Below, in pieces: positions 35,590 through 47,244 of a stretch of 64,000 bases of DNA (position 1 is the first letter of the stretch; each line of letters begins with the position of its first letter). This DNA comes from Ophiura sarsii (lineage: Eukaryota > Echinodermata > Ophiuroidea > Amphilepidida > Ophiuridae). The notes below the pieces were generated by a model. That model was not told where the DNA came from. It was given only the letters and a program-made list of their open reading frames with translations, and ran no database searches. The translations under genes were made by a program, and so were the position numbers. The DNA is taken from contig CM069441.1 of assembly GCA_035610835.1 (NCBI GenBank), positions 87,679,574 to 87,743,573 of the forward strand. The letters run 5' to 3'.

Positions 35590-35930
35590 TCCGCCATTTT
35601 GTCTGTTTTCATTTGATCTAAAAATGATCAAGGTCTGATGACGTCATCATCGGAAAACATCGACAGACGTTCGGCCTCTCAATTCATTCATAAATCCAAG
35701 TCTGTGAAAAGTTCGGCCGGCCTCACAAAACACTGACGTCATAATGAGCTGCGCAGTGCTCCAAAACAGCCCAGCGGTCACGCTGGCTGGCTGCTGGTGT
35801 ACTCATTAGCATAATTTATCCAGATTCTATCCCTTGTGCAGTGTTCTACGTGATCGGGGCATATTTCAACATAATTTCTCCTTAAAAATGGGCACAATAG
35901 CCCAAAACAAATGGGCGTTGCCATGGCAAC
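35590..35930. promoter_or_regulatory. Cluster of promoter-type motifs 5' of the first visible TTYH exon
   Basis: Two palindromic CRE sites TGACGTCA (35,639-35,646 and 35,734-35,741), a YY1-type AAAATGGCGG (minus strand, near 35,592) and a perfect RFX X-box GTTGCCATGGCAAC (35,917-35,930) lie within 340 bp. The patch is richer in CpG than its surroundings. These could form an internal promoter or enhancer. Motif presence alone does not prove function, and part of the patch may be an old repeat. Confidence 0.4.
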
Positions 35931-36146
35931 AAAGATTTGTTGAATTATTCAAATGCATTTCAATGTGTTATACCATGGAATTATAATAATTCTATGGTTA
36001 TACCAAGACCTTCTACCATACCAAATATAAAGAAAATCCATATTTTGATGGGGCCCATGACCTGGTGGTATTTAGGTGTTATCTGTCTTAATTTATATAC
36101 AATATTCTGTTTAGTAATGTGTTTTTTTATTATTTTTTTATTATAG

Positions 36147-36248
36147 GACCGGAGTCAGTTTATTATTGGTAGCATCAGCTTCAGCAGGCTTACTTCTATC
36201 TTTCATCATATTTCTAGCAGCAAATTTAGTCAAAAATATTGTAAAAAG
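36147..36248 (+). CDS. TTYH: TTYH exon: last membrane helix
   Basis: The acceptor is TTTATTATAG and the donor AAAAG|GTGAGT. The first base completes a codon from a missing exon, and the exon ends in phase 2. It encodes about 27 hydrophobic residues followed by VKNIVKR, a basic stop-transfer segment. Confidence 0.85.
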
Positions 36249-39200
36249 GTGAGTTGTACATTAAGGTTAACTGCAGGTAATTGAATCGACCCAGTAAAAG
36301 ATTTGTACTGTAGTGGATGCAGCTTGCATCTGATATATTTTATCCAATTATTAAAAAGATACTCATACAGTGTGTGATTGACTGAAAGTTTGCTGTAGTG
36401 TAACCGTACACAAATGATTTAATTAAGGATTCAGTTATGTTGTATGGTTAGATGGTCATGGATAATCAATGATGCATTGTGTTGTATATTAGGGTTTCAC
36501 CCAAAGAAGATTTTACAGGCACCACCACAATGCATTGCGTTTTTGCAAAATGCCCTTAGTATGGTCTCCAATTCGTCTCGGTTCCCATAGACATATAAAC
36601 ACAATCATGGCTTCATAACACGTTCATCATTGGAGCTCTTAGGTTCTAGTTTACATCAAAGAATAAATTAGTTATCAGTGTTCCTTTTTCTTATTTCTAA
36701 AACTTAAGAGCTCGACAAATGCATTGTGTGAAAAAAGTTTTATTTGCCTGGCGATCCCAGAATGCATTGTGGGAAGACCTTAAAACCTTCTTTGGGCTTC
36801 ACCAAAGAAGATTTCTTGTTTGTTCAGGCCAGCATGCTTTAGCATACAGACAGTGGTGTATCTTCATTGTTTCCCCAACCAGCCTGCCGGGCAGGTTATA
36901 AGCAAAAGCTACCACCCCGATGGGAACTAACCAGCCCATCATGAATAACAACATTTTGGACTACAGATAAATAACAATGGTTTTGACCACCAAACAAAAT
37001 GATGGCCTTGTTTTTCCTGATGTTTTTTTTAAAATTATCTGTGTGGTCCATACTGAACTTGGTTGAATGAATACTTTCAATTGCAAAAATAGTTATTTAC
37101 CTCATTTATTTATTCACAAATAATAGAAAAACTTGCATCAAATTATTCAATCTTTATTGAAAATAATAGGCATTGATATTTGCGTTTTTACAAAATTAAC
37201 AAATCCTTCCTAATAATAAACAAACACAGCATTGTTAATTTGCTTTTCAAAATGCACCATGCATGCATTATTTTAAGCATAGCAAACATGATGCGCATTT
37301 GGTCACACGTCACATCATCAAATGTGAGATGTTAGGAAGACAGACAATTTGTCAGAACACTTTGCTAACTGTGCTTCATGTTCAGAGTTAATAAATACAT
37401 TACATGTAAGTGTTTAATGGAAATCTAGCTCGCTTAATATTTGTTTAAATTTTCATTATTCATTGATTAATCATTATTTATTTATTTGATGTTTTCAGAA
37501 AAATTGATTTTGAAGTAGACCAAGAGGATCCGTTCTTACCGCCCAACAACCCAACGTTAGAGCGATTTAGAAGGAATGAAGATATAGGTCGTCCATATCG
37601 GCGCCCTGATAGCTCTCCGGGACCAAGGATATCGTATCAGGGGTCAGTACAAGGCTTTGGGTAAGAGGGAGCAGCTAACCAAATGCAAAATAGTAATGTT
37701 AACACTTGGTAACTCAACCATTCTGGCATGTTCACTGTCATCTGATTAGCAAAAAGTTTGGAATTCCTGTAGGCGACGTAAAGCCACCATTCCTTTAACT
37801 TACTGAGTACTATAGTTTGATCAGTTCCAAATTGGCGAAGCTTCCTTACAGCAGCGAATGAATACAGAAGAATACAGGCGCACGTGAAGACAAAGAGCGA
37901 ACTGTGCATCATATGCGTGACTCGTGCGTGCGACCAAAACCGTATGTGTGCGACCAAAACCGTATGTGTGCGACCAAAACCGTATGTGTGCGACCAAAAT
38001 TGTATGTGTGCGACCAAAACCATGTGCATATATGACCATAATCGCGCATGTACGCTTGGATTACTTCTGCGCGCGGAGAGATTAAAACTGAATATTTCTC
38101 GCCAATTTTAAACTGATTAAACTATAGTCAGTGGTCAAGTGCGTGTAGGCAGAGATTGAGGCAGACCGCACGTTAATTCAACTAGTGCATGGATCACACA
38201 GTGCGCAATAAACAGTAACTCTACGCTAAACTTGTTAAAGGAACAGTGGTTTTGACTTTGTTATGTTTCATCCCATAGTTCCTGAGGGACTTATTCAGAA
38301 CCATAAGAAATTTATTTTTGAATAAAAAAAAACCTAAATCTGTCACATCTGGAGATAAATTGTTTCAATCCTATAACATTAGCCTGATGTCAGTGAACAG
38401 GATTTCACAATATTCTATGTTGCCGGAAAGGTTGATTACCAATAGTCTACACTCTGATCAGTACTAAATGAAGCAAGAATATTCATCATGACTTAACTGA
38501 AAGTTGAAATGTTCTCAAATGTGCTTTTGTTACCATACACAATTTAGTCGAAAGCTATTATTTTTCACCAATTTATTTTAAGATTGAAGATTTTTCAGGA
38601 AAGCGATTAAGAGCCCACATCATGTCCAATTAATGTTGCAGTAATTTAGGTATTGATAATGTTGCACTTCAAATCTGTTGTTTTACATATACTTCATGCA
38701 AAATCAAAAAAGTAGTATAAGATATGGGCTAGAAATATCTGTAAGGTTAACACCAACAAATGTTTAGTACTGATCAGACCATAGGACCAGCTAAAATTAG
38801 AATGCTAATAACATTGCTCTTTTGCTTTTTCAAATGATGATATAAACCTTTGTATGCTTTAATGTTGCACTAACAGCTAGCTTGCATTTATTAATTTCAA
38901 GGCCAGGTTTGTGTTTGTGGTAGTCCAGTTAAAGGGTTGTCAATAGCCGTCTACAGTTCAACCATGTCCAGAAACTATTATTACATTTGTAAAATATTTC
39001 CCCTTTATCCCACCCCACACCGCTAAAATTTCAAAAAATATGAAATGTATCGAGCGCTGCAACTTTTGAACTATTAATGTGATGTATATTTGAGGTAAGA
39101 AATCACTTTTTTGTCAAAAGTTTAAAAACTAAAAGCGTTACAAGAAATAAAGGAAAAAAACCAGTCCTAAAGAAGTGTCTTTAGATGATTTTGTTGCAAT

Positions 39201-41187
39201 AACAGCCATTTTTACCAACAACTAATTTTGCTATGTTGTCCACAAATTGAGGCAAAATCAGCATTTGTAGTGAAATTTGATACCAAAAATGGATTCTCAG
39301 ACTCGTTTCCTTTCTAAAAATGTATACGGTAGTATGCGTCTCTCTTAAAAATCATGCACTATGAATACCTCTGTGAAGGGTATAACAGAATTACTCCTAT
39401 ACTTTTTATACATCACATTTTAATAGTTCAAAAGTTACAGCGCTAAATAAATTTCATAAAGTTACAGCTTTTTTTCATATTTTTGGGGGTATGCAACTAA
39501 GCCTTGTTGGTTAGTGTTCCAATTATAGAGAAATTGGGCTATCAATCTCTCCACCATAAAACTTAATAGCAATAAAATTGAAATGTTTTTTTAAAAAAGA
39601 TTTACGATTCTACCATTTTGGATACATATAATTTACAAAACTATTGTTGCTTGAGTGTGGGGCAGATTCCATCAAAATTGGTCAACTACAATTTAGACAA
39701 ATACATTTAATAGCCATCATTCATTTTCTTGAAGGTGTCGAAATATATTCTGTAAAACCAGAAATGTCCGTGTGCATTTAAATTTCATTAACTTCGCGAG
39801 GATCACTTACTCGCGAAATGTATGCCGTTAGTATTTCCAATTTATCTTGTAGCAGTGCATTGCAAAGTTACATTCGTAAATTTTTCATGCCGTGAATAAG
39901 GCCAGTCAGTATTGCTGATTCATGAAATTTTAAACTTGCGAATATTTCTGGTTTTACAGTAAATGAATGCACCCCTTTTTATATAAACACCCTCTCTGTA
40001 CCTCTTTGGCCCAAAGCTAATCATGAGGTAGTCATCCATCCGTGACTAATGCGCAGGAGGACATATTTGACTGAAAGTATCATCACCAGGGGTTAGAATG
40101 CGGTTTACTGAGATACATGCAATGAAATTGAACATTAAATGATACGCATTGCACTTTCAGAGATACACGGGGCGAAGGGCGATTAGTCCCCAGTTCTCAC
40201 AAAATAGCTCCATTGTAAATATATTATAAGGGCTACTTTTGGCAGAATTTGCTCAAAATAGCCATTGTAACAACAACAAAAAGTATTTTGACCCCTGACG
40301 CATTGCCAATATCTCAACCTCAAATATAATATAACTATGAATGATTCCGACTCACTTCCCTTGCCTGTGTCAGTGCCATATCTAATTCTTATTGTTATTT
40401 TACACAGCACTGCCGATATTGAATCCCGGCCGCAAGGCCCACTCGGGAGTCCAGCGTCAGCATACACAGCCGGCGCACGCAGCAGTTTTGTTGACGATTC
40501 ACCACTCATGACATCAGGATTTGAGTCGCCACCTCCTTCTGTAAGTCTGCTTGCTTTACTCTTCATACAGGGTGCTACAAAATCCAAGTTCAGTTTACAA
40601 GATGGTTACTTAACTTTGAGTTTTGTATTCTTCATACAGGGTGCTACAAAATCCAAGTTCAGTTTACAAGATGGTTACTTACTTAACTTTGAGTTTTGTA
40701 TTATAGTTACACATTTGTTGAGACAACAAAGGAAATATACATTAAGTACCTTCTTATGTTTTTGCAATTTTCACCCTAACTTATGCAACATGTCTTCTTC
40801 TGTTCACTATCATAAAATGCCAACATACAAAGATATAGCTATCTAGTTGACTCAAACCATTGGTTACTTAATGTTCCTCCTTCCCTAAGCTGGAAAATGA
40901 TTTTTTTAAACAAAAATTGCCATTTTTGAAATAAATGTTGTCATGATGCACAGCAGTCCATACCAAACTCTCATGTTTCAACTGAAAACGGTGTGTATTG
41001 TATTTCTGTCATATTAGGAGAAGACGTGTGTTTGATGATTTCCCACCATATTATTTTGACATTAACATACCTCTTCCCCCAACTCTCTCGTTTCTCGTTA
41101 CAGTACACTCTAGCAATGAGCCGGGATAATCAGAACAACAGCAGATCACAAAGAAACGCACGTAATTCAGGGGCAAGCCTTGTATGA
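36147..41187 (+). CDS. TTYH: Tweety homologue, C-terminal four exons
   Basis: Exons are 36,147-36,248, 37,499-37,660, 40,408-40,540 and 41,104-41,187, joined by GT/AG introns with phases 2, 2 and 0, giving 159 full codons and a TGA. The first exon is a membrane helix (TGVSLLLVASASAGLLLSFI). An acidic DQEDPFLP follows, comparable with the DDDDPFNP of vertebrate TTYH1. Near the end, SPLM...ESPPPSYTLAMSR aligns with the TPLIGRESPPPSYTSSMR-type tail of TTYH2/3. Tweety proteins are five-helix plasma-membrane proteins linked to volume-regulated or calcium-activated chloride current. PPPSY is a PY motif that recruits Nedd4-type ubiquitin ligases. The last residues, SLV, fit a class I PDZ ligand. The N-terminal exons are not found upstream in this window. 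Confidence 0.85.
36492..36803. mobile_element. ~310-bp TIR element in the first visible TTYH intron
   Basis: The ends GGTTTCACCCAAAGAAGATT and CCTTCTTTGGGCTTCACC are inverted over about 45 bases, and ATGCATTG repeats near both ends. Non-coding. Confidence 0.7.
37499..37660 (+). CDS. TTYH: TTYH exon: acidic DPF and Arg/Pro segment
   Basis: The acceptor is GATGTTTTCAG and the donor TTTGG|GTAAGA. It encodes KIDFEVDQEDPFLPPNNPTL and onward to SYQGSVQGF, and is cytoplasmic in the family topology. Confidence 0.85.
37811..38126. mobile_element. TATAGTTTGATCAGT-family MITE with internal 20-bp satellite
   Basis: The ends TATAGTTTGATCAGTTCC and AAACTGATTAAACTATA are intact. Inside, the unit TGTGCGACCAAAACCGTATG is repeated about five times (37,927-38,028), explaining the frames in both directions and the greater length relative to other copies. 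Confidence 0.85.
38130..39020. other. TTYH intron, nothing recognised
   Basis: AT-rich intronic sequence without a supported exon, RNA or repeat boundary. Confidence 0.4.
39053..39444. mobile_element. ~390-bp fold-back element in the TTYH intron
   Basis: The arms GCGCTGCAACTTTTGAACTA and TAGTTCAAAAGTTACAGCGC are inverted. The arms extend outward (AAATTTCAAAAAATATGAAA near 39,027 and its counterpart near 39,470) and inward (TGATGTATA with TATACATCA). Confidence 0.75.
39750..39960. mobile_element. CTGTAAAACCAGAAAT TIR element
   Basis: The ends TCTGTAAAACCAGAAATGTC and AATATTTCTGGTTTTACAG are inverted. Related in its terminal GTAAAACC and internal CGCGA motifs to the repeats at 12,828 and 28,207. 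Confidence 0.7.
40408..40540 (+). CDS. TTYH: TTYH exon: tail up to PPPS
   Basis: The acceptor is TTTTACACAG and the donor CCTTCT|GTAAGT. It encodes TADIESRPQGPLGSP and onward to SPLMTSGFESPPPS. The PY motif is split by the intron: the Tyr is the first codon of the next exon. Confidence 0.85.
40561..40702. repeat. 69-bp tandem duplication in the last TTYH intron
   Basis: The segment starting CTTCATACAGGGTGCTACAA occurs at 40,561 and again at 40,630, with a four-base TACT/ACTT slippage near the end of the second copy. Confidence 0.9.
41104..41187 (+). CDS. TTYH: TTYH terminal exon
   Basis: The acceptor is TCTCGTTACAG. It encodes YTLAMSRDNQNNSRS through NSGASLV and stops at TGA 41,185-41,187. 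Its last 27 bases form the start of a tandem repeat that continues into the 3' flank. Confidence 0.85.
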   Translation, partial: YTLAMSRDNQNNSRSQRNARNSGASLV

Positions 41188-41435
41188 AGCACCACACAAT
41201 ATGCTCTGACTTAAGCCAAAGCCAGGGCATATATATTTATGAGGAGACTTTTAAAGCTTCCGTAATTCAGGATGATTTTCCGTGTATGAAGCATCACCCA
41301 TATGCTCTGACTTGAAACAGGGCGCATCTATTTATGAGGACACTTTTGAAGCTTCCGTAATTCAGGAGAATTTTCGTGTATGAAGCACCACCCATGCCCT
41401 GACTTGAAACAGGGCATCTATTTATGAGAACACTT
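41161..41435 (+). repeat. ~95-100-bp repeat, three units, starting inside TTYH coding sequence
   Basis: CGTAATTCAGG starts units at 41,161, 41,261 and 41,356. Each runs through GTGTATGAAGCA to TATTTATGAG. The first unit contains the final nine codons including the stop; the later two lie in the 3' untranslated region. The unit therefore arose from or expanded out of the terminal exon. Confidence 0.85.
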
Positions 41436-41766
41436 TGGTGGTGTTTTTTTAAATTATCATTACAGAACAATTTTTTGTCACCACATTGTGCCGCACATAC
41501 ACACAAGTTGGTTCACATGACTTTTTGTATACATGCACCTTGTCAGGTTAACCGTGTCACTGACTGCATGGAATATACCCAACTCTTGTGATCAGGGTTT
41601 ATCATCAGGTTAGTTATCCCACTTATAAGCTGCACTGGTTTGATTATGGCATCTTCAATATCTCAATGGACTTAGGCGTTATTATGTATAGAAGGGATTT
41701 CCCAGAGTCTGTGGAGCATTCTTGAGACATGGCTTTCAACTTACCGTCATAATGCATTTGACAAAA
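41436..41766. other. 3' flank of TTYH; no further feature
   Basis: No canonical AATAAA is obvious near the stop. The sequence leads directly into the start of the right duplication arm, as seen by the match to base 1 of the window. Confidence 0.4.
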
Positions 41767-42393
41767 TTCCAAATAGGCAAGCGTGTGCTGCGTGAATCAG
41801 GAAGTATTTTTCAACGCTTAACGATTATGTATTCGCAGCTTGCATTGGAATACAGCTAACAGCTCGTGTGCCAGTTTGGTGGCAGACCATCATTCCATGG
41901 ACATCATTTTTGACATAGAAATAAGATAGAGAAACCTGACTCTCTTTACCTCCACATGTAACCACATTATTCTCTATGTCGTCTATAAAGGAAATGGAAT
42001 ATCTATTTGCAGAAATTTAATGGTGTAATTAGTCGGCTAAAAAAGATTAAAAAAGATTAAAAAAGGAACGGAACACCATAAAAATGTAATGATACACAGT
42101 TTCGATGATGTGCTATGCTCATATGCAGGGTCAAAAATGTTAGGAGAGTCCGAGAGTCCCACTGGTAAAGTTGCGAGAATCCAAGTTGATTCTTGTAGAT
42201 ATTCTGTCTGAACACACTATTTGAATAGAGGAGAATCCATAGATTCTCGCAAAATTCTTTGCAAGAATCTAATCTCGCAACCTTTGACAAACTTCTGACC
42301 CTGCAATGCTGTCTCATTGGGAACCATAGTCTATTCCAATGAAAACATGATGCGCTATAATAATGCTCAATGCGGTCTCATTGGGGACCATTA

Positions 42394-42763
42394 GGCCTAA
42401 AAAAAAAAAATGTTTGATTGGCGTAACATGACCAAAACAAATAGGGTAGGTCGGTCGGGATTTTTTATTTATTTTATTTTATTTTATTTTATTTTTTAAA
42501 TCACCTACTGTGCAATGTCTACACATAGCTCTAGCGTATTTAATTGCCGGGCAAAAGTGTATCGTTGTGTTCAACAATATATATTTTCGATGGGGACTTA
42601 AAATAGCCGAAAATGAAAGCAAACAGTCAAAAACTTTAATACTTTGTTCAATTTTTATAAATATATATATATTTTTTCCCCTCAAAATAATAAAAAATAT
42701 TCAGGGTCGGCGATGTATTTAGGGTCGGTCGGGTTACGCCAATCAAACTTTTTTTTTTAGGCC
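42394..42763. mobile_element. 370-bp GGCC-ended MITE, right copy only
   Basis: The inverted ends GGCCTAAAAAAAAAAAATG then TTTGATTGGCGTAAC, against GTTACGCCAATCAAAC and TTTTTTTTTTAGGCC, are flanked by TTA (42,391-42,393 and 42,764-42,766). It occupies the TTA where the left copy carries a different 131-bp element. TTA with GGCC ends suggests PIF/Harbinger. Confidence 0.85.
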
Positions 42764-43312
42764 TTAGTCTAATTCCACTTCCTCCTGACAATGATGTAAC
42801 TATACAAGTGCAACATTTACGCACACATTTATTTCATCCGTCTGTGTACACACAATTTGCACACATTAGTATCACCCGTTTTTTATACGTTATGTGTACA
42901 CACCAGCGGTTTGAATATATACACTTGCAATAATGTACTGCAGTCAGTCATGGCACAGTGACGTCATCGTCTAGTGGAAGTGAAATTGACTATAATAGAC
43001 ATTACACACCTCAATGGGTAGTCAATACCAGGATCTGTTCAAATGTTTTATTTGACAATATTAACTCAAATAGCACACCGGTCTTATAGAATGTAGTATA
43101 TCAAACTGCTGCGTGCGCTGGCTGTGTTCTCTGATGGGCATCCGAGTATGGCCTTGCGAAATGACATTGTTTGTGAAATGCAACATAAATTTCAAAAATT
43201 GCATTCATCATCTTTTTCTCTTTTTTCTCTCCTTTTTTTAAAATAATGAATGATCAAAACATGATATCATTTTGTTTCTTTTGGTGTTTGGATCATAAAG
43301 TTTTAATGTTTA

Positions 43313-43594
43313 GGCTATATTAAAAAAATTATTTGTCTCAAAGCTCCTGCGCGCGTTAGTTAATTGGTGCGCGTTGGAAAACTTCTTCTTTTTTTCTTTT
43401 TTTATGAACAAAAAAATATCCCAAAGTTTCACCGAATTTTTAGATTTTCATTGATCACATCATTTTGAATACAAAAGGTCATTTTTACAAGGATTTCAAT
43501 ATTTTATATTTATAAAAAAAACAACAACAAAACCACCCACATTCCGCATTAGGTTTTGAAAAACTTTGAGACAAAAGATTTTTTTAATATAGCC
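43313..43594. mobile_element. TTTGTCTCAAAGCTC-family MITE, complete
   Basis: This is the intact counterpart of the truncated element at 1,308-1,538. It has GGCTATATTAAAAAAATT at one end and GATTTTTTTAATATAGCC at the other. Confidence 0.8.
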
Positions 43595-45117
43595 TTATAT
43601 AATATGACTGAAAAAGATGATGAATGCAAGTTTTCGATTTTGTATGGCACTTGTCAATGTCATTGATTATCATTAGATTACCGTACTACTTTCCATATTA
43701 TCTTGTTGTTATTGTTGGGGTATGGCTACGCATATTGAAAGTTATAAATTGCTGACAAATGTAAACTGAAATTAAATGTATTTAATTTAGCGTAATATTA
43801 ATTGCCAAATGTGTTTATGTTACTAACAATGCAAACTTGATAACAATAATTAGGGTGACATTTATCTTCCATGTTTATATAAACAATTTCTCTACTTGAG
43901 CTCTGACAATAGTGGGCAAAAAGGCAACTGTGGGATGCATCTTTCAAATGAAATGTAGATTTTTTTCGGGAAAAATCATGGGATCAAAGTGTGTTTATTT
44001 TAGGTTCTGATTCTGGTCACATTTTGATTTTGAACATAAAAAGGAATCTACTCTAAAAAGTAAATTAATAATTCCATATTTATATCACTATCAGGAACAA
44101 AATTCAAGGTGGATCTAAATAATTAAATATTATTTCCAAATGTTTTTAGAACAATCAGGGCAAAACCATGTTATTAACTTGGCTCATTCCTTCCTATAAT
44201 GATTTACAAATGATAAGTAACATGCATCTATTGTGAATAATTCCTGACAAAACCCAGGAGTTGTTGGGGATACTGTCATGTAAGTTGTATGTGCCATTCT
44301 TGCAGGATTGCATTTGTTGATAAACAAATCCTCATCATTTTCAAAATTTGAAGTCAAAATCCCTAAGATATGAATCCTGATTGCTGTGAGGTGGGAGGTT
44401 TGGGTTGGGGCTGAGGAGGTAAAAACAACTCCATGAAAATGCCTCCCATTCATACAAATAGTCCAATCAGCTGTTTTTGAGGATAGAAAACCCTTAGATG
44501 GTTTAGTGTTTCAGAACATCCTGTCAAAGTTATTTTGGAAAAGAACACACCCACCAACCAGTCACATGACCAATATGCGAAAAACTAATGAATTAACACA
44601 TTTTGCATCAGCGTTGTACTGTTTAATATTTTTTTGCAATTTTTGTGCATACAAAATATATCTCAGAATGCAATCTTTTTTACTGCCCTTTTTTCTTTCT
44701 CAAATTTTTGAAGCATTCTGACATTTCTTTTGCATACAGGGGAAGGTTGAGTATACAAGTATGAGGGATTTAGAGATATATAGAGAGGGAAAACTGAAAT
44801 TAAAAGCTATTGACAATGCCAACTCACATCTGTTTAACCAATTCAATTAATTATGTATGTATGTATTTATGAAAAAAAATGAATTTTAAGACGCACAATT
44901 ATTTATGAAGTGTTTCTAAAAAAAATCAGCTGAACAGGGGGGCCTTTTTTGCCCCCTTTGTTTCATGTATATAACCTTTTTTGTCGAATATTATTTGTGC
45001 ATATCCACAATTGTATATTGTAATCTGTAAGTAATTATTATTTTGTGTGAATATTTTTTATTTTTTGTTTTCTTTTGATTTCACCGATTCTGTCTGTATT
45101 GGAGTAGTCTGTCCCTG

Positions 45118-45330
45118 CCCCATGGGTATACGCTACTTGCACGCAATCGCCATTTTAGAATGAAAGCGAGGCACTCCCCTCAGCACGCGCACACCCCCAA
45201 CCGCGTCACACGATTTACAAACCTGCGTGAAACCACGACGCAGTGTGGTGTGATAGTACGTGGTGAAATAGAGAGTCTCGCTTTCAATGGTTCCATCTGT
45301 ACCGTGCAAGTAGCGTATACAGACTTGGGA
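45118..45330. mobile_element. Duplicate of the 3,318 TIR element
   Basis: It has the same GTATACGCTACTTGCACG and CGTGCAAGTAGCGTATAC ends, with scattered substitutions inside. Confidence 0.7.
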
Positions 45331-45498
45331 AATTCTTCCCAGAGCTCACATTGAATTGTCTATTCTTTAACTCGTGGGTGTATGAAAATGGAAGATCATA
45401 CCATTAAGTTCATTAGACACAAATATCAAAGATACCACCGCTAAACAGTGGATATCCCCAGACTAGGTGCGTGAGAGAGCGGTTAGTTACACGCTGCC

Positions 45499-45650
45499 TA
45501 TAGTTTGATCAGTTCCAAATTGGCGAAGCCTCAATGCAGCAGCGAATGAATACCAGAAGGACGTGGGCACACATGAGCGGCAACAAGCGCACTGTGCATC
45601 GTGCGTGGGGCCATTATCACGCACGTACGCTTGGATTACTTTACCTATGA
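45499..45650. mobile_element. TATAGTTTGATCAGT-family MITE
   Basis: The counterpart of 3,678-3,823, with the intact 5' end TATAGTTTGATCAGTTCC and a decayed 3' end. Confidence 0.7.
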
Positions 45651-46146
45651 GTGTACGGAATAAACTTATTCAATACCCTGCTTGCCAGAACTGAGAAAGA
45701 AAGACATTTTATTAATGTATTTCAATGCAATGTATAGCACTTATTTGCACTTTTGTTAGTCAGCAAATTGGTATTGCAAATCTGTTTTTGAAACCCAACT
45801 GATTTTGGTGACATTTTTACTAACTTGTTTCCATCTAAATAATCTAAGTGTACTGTACCTGTAAGATGGTATACTTTTATTGAAGGGTCTATTTTGACAC
45901 TATAAACATTAATGTACAAATGATGGATACATTTGACCAATAAATAAAATGTTTCTTTATTCATTGTGATGCAGCACATCAAAAGGGGGTCTTTGCAGGT
46001 CGAAGTCTATTTTGAATTTTCTAAGCTTTAAAATGACACCGAATTTATCCAAATTGATCAAGGCGTTCAGATTTCACGAGTGAAAAAATGTATATTTTGA
46101 AACACACAGCTGCAAATTCCCCTTTTGATGTGCTGCATCACCATTA

Positions 46147-46445
46147 GGCAAAAAAAAAAAGGGTGTTATGTTGTCCTCGACCGCCTGCTCGTCAGATTTA
46201 GGGCCGCTCTATTTTTATTTTTTTTCCAGATTTTTTTTTTGCCAGTTTAAATGGCATTGAATATTAAATTAAGTGTTTATAACATATATGTGCGACTGTT
46301 AGAGTGATTTCAACTTCTTGTTGGCTGAACTTTGAGCTGCCGTTGGTAAAAGAAAATTTAAAAAAAAGAAGAAAAAAATCCGCCCGCCAGCCCCTCCTCG
46401 CTGAAAGCTGTGGAGGACAACATAACAATTTTGTTTGTTTTGGCC
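46147..46445. mobile_element. ~300-bp GGC(C)-ended MITE, right copy only
   Basis: The ends GGCAAAAAAAAAAAGGGTG and GTTTGTTTTGGCC are flanked by TTA. Inner arms GTTATGTTGTCCTCGACCGCC (positions 46,166 onward) pair with the stretch near 46,420. The left copy lacks it and reads CATCACCACTC, missing the TTA as well. Confidence 0.75.
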
Positions 46446-47244
46446 TTACACTCAAATTTCAGGGCTCTTCTCATTTCCCCTCAATTTCAATGCATTTGCA
46501 CCAACAGATGGTACACCTGACATTTAGTTATATACTGCCCTCAATAGATGATTCCTTTCCATGTTACAAGTGGACTCAATTCAGCAAGCAGTGTTAAGGG
46601 GGCCCTGATTTAACATTATATTTTGTACATTGTGCAATCCTTGTAAGAATAGCCTATAGCCTAATGAAATCGTGCATACCCTTAATACGTAACCCATTTC
46701 CCAAAAAGCTGCCTTCAGGCTGTAAATAGTAATAGCAAACTGTGTAAACATGGCCGACCGATGTTATAGTATCCCGTCTGGCCAAGCGTTTCCAGATAAT
46801 TCTGTATTCTTTTTTTAATAAAAATACAAAGTGACATGTGTTTTTCATTCTTTTTCTTCTATAATACCGATCTTTCCTTCTGTGACAGTGTTCTCCTAAT
46901 TTTTATGAAATTGTTGTTATTATATTCCGATTGAGAATTGAACTTATGCTCCTTGTTCCATTTCGCATACCTTATGTCACCATCCCCATAAGAGGTAGCG
47001 CTTGTAGTCCAGCAATACACCGAACAATCTTATGTTGTATGGTAAATCTAAAAATAATTTTAAAGGCTTAATAAAATAGTTTAAAAAATTGACAATATTT
47101 TTTGGTTATAAAGATTTTTTAATAGCAGAAATCTATGTTACTGGAACCAAAAAAAGGTTGGTATATAACTGGACTATAATTGCTACAACCTGAAGGTGCT
47201 ATAGCATCATTCACATTCCATTTCAGATATACTAGAGTCATTCA

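Noticed and set aside
35419..35631. 70-codon minus-strand frame
   Set aside because: No domain recognised. It lies next to the CRE and YY1-type motifs, and I suspect old repeat or promoter sequence rather than protein.
40183..40587. 134-codon minus-strand and 169-codon plus-strand frames
   Set aside because: The plus frame runs through TTYH exon 40,408-40,540 into intron and a tandem duplication; the minus frame is its shadow.
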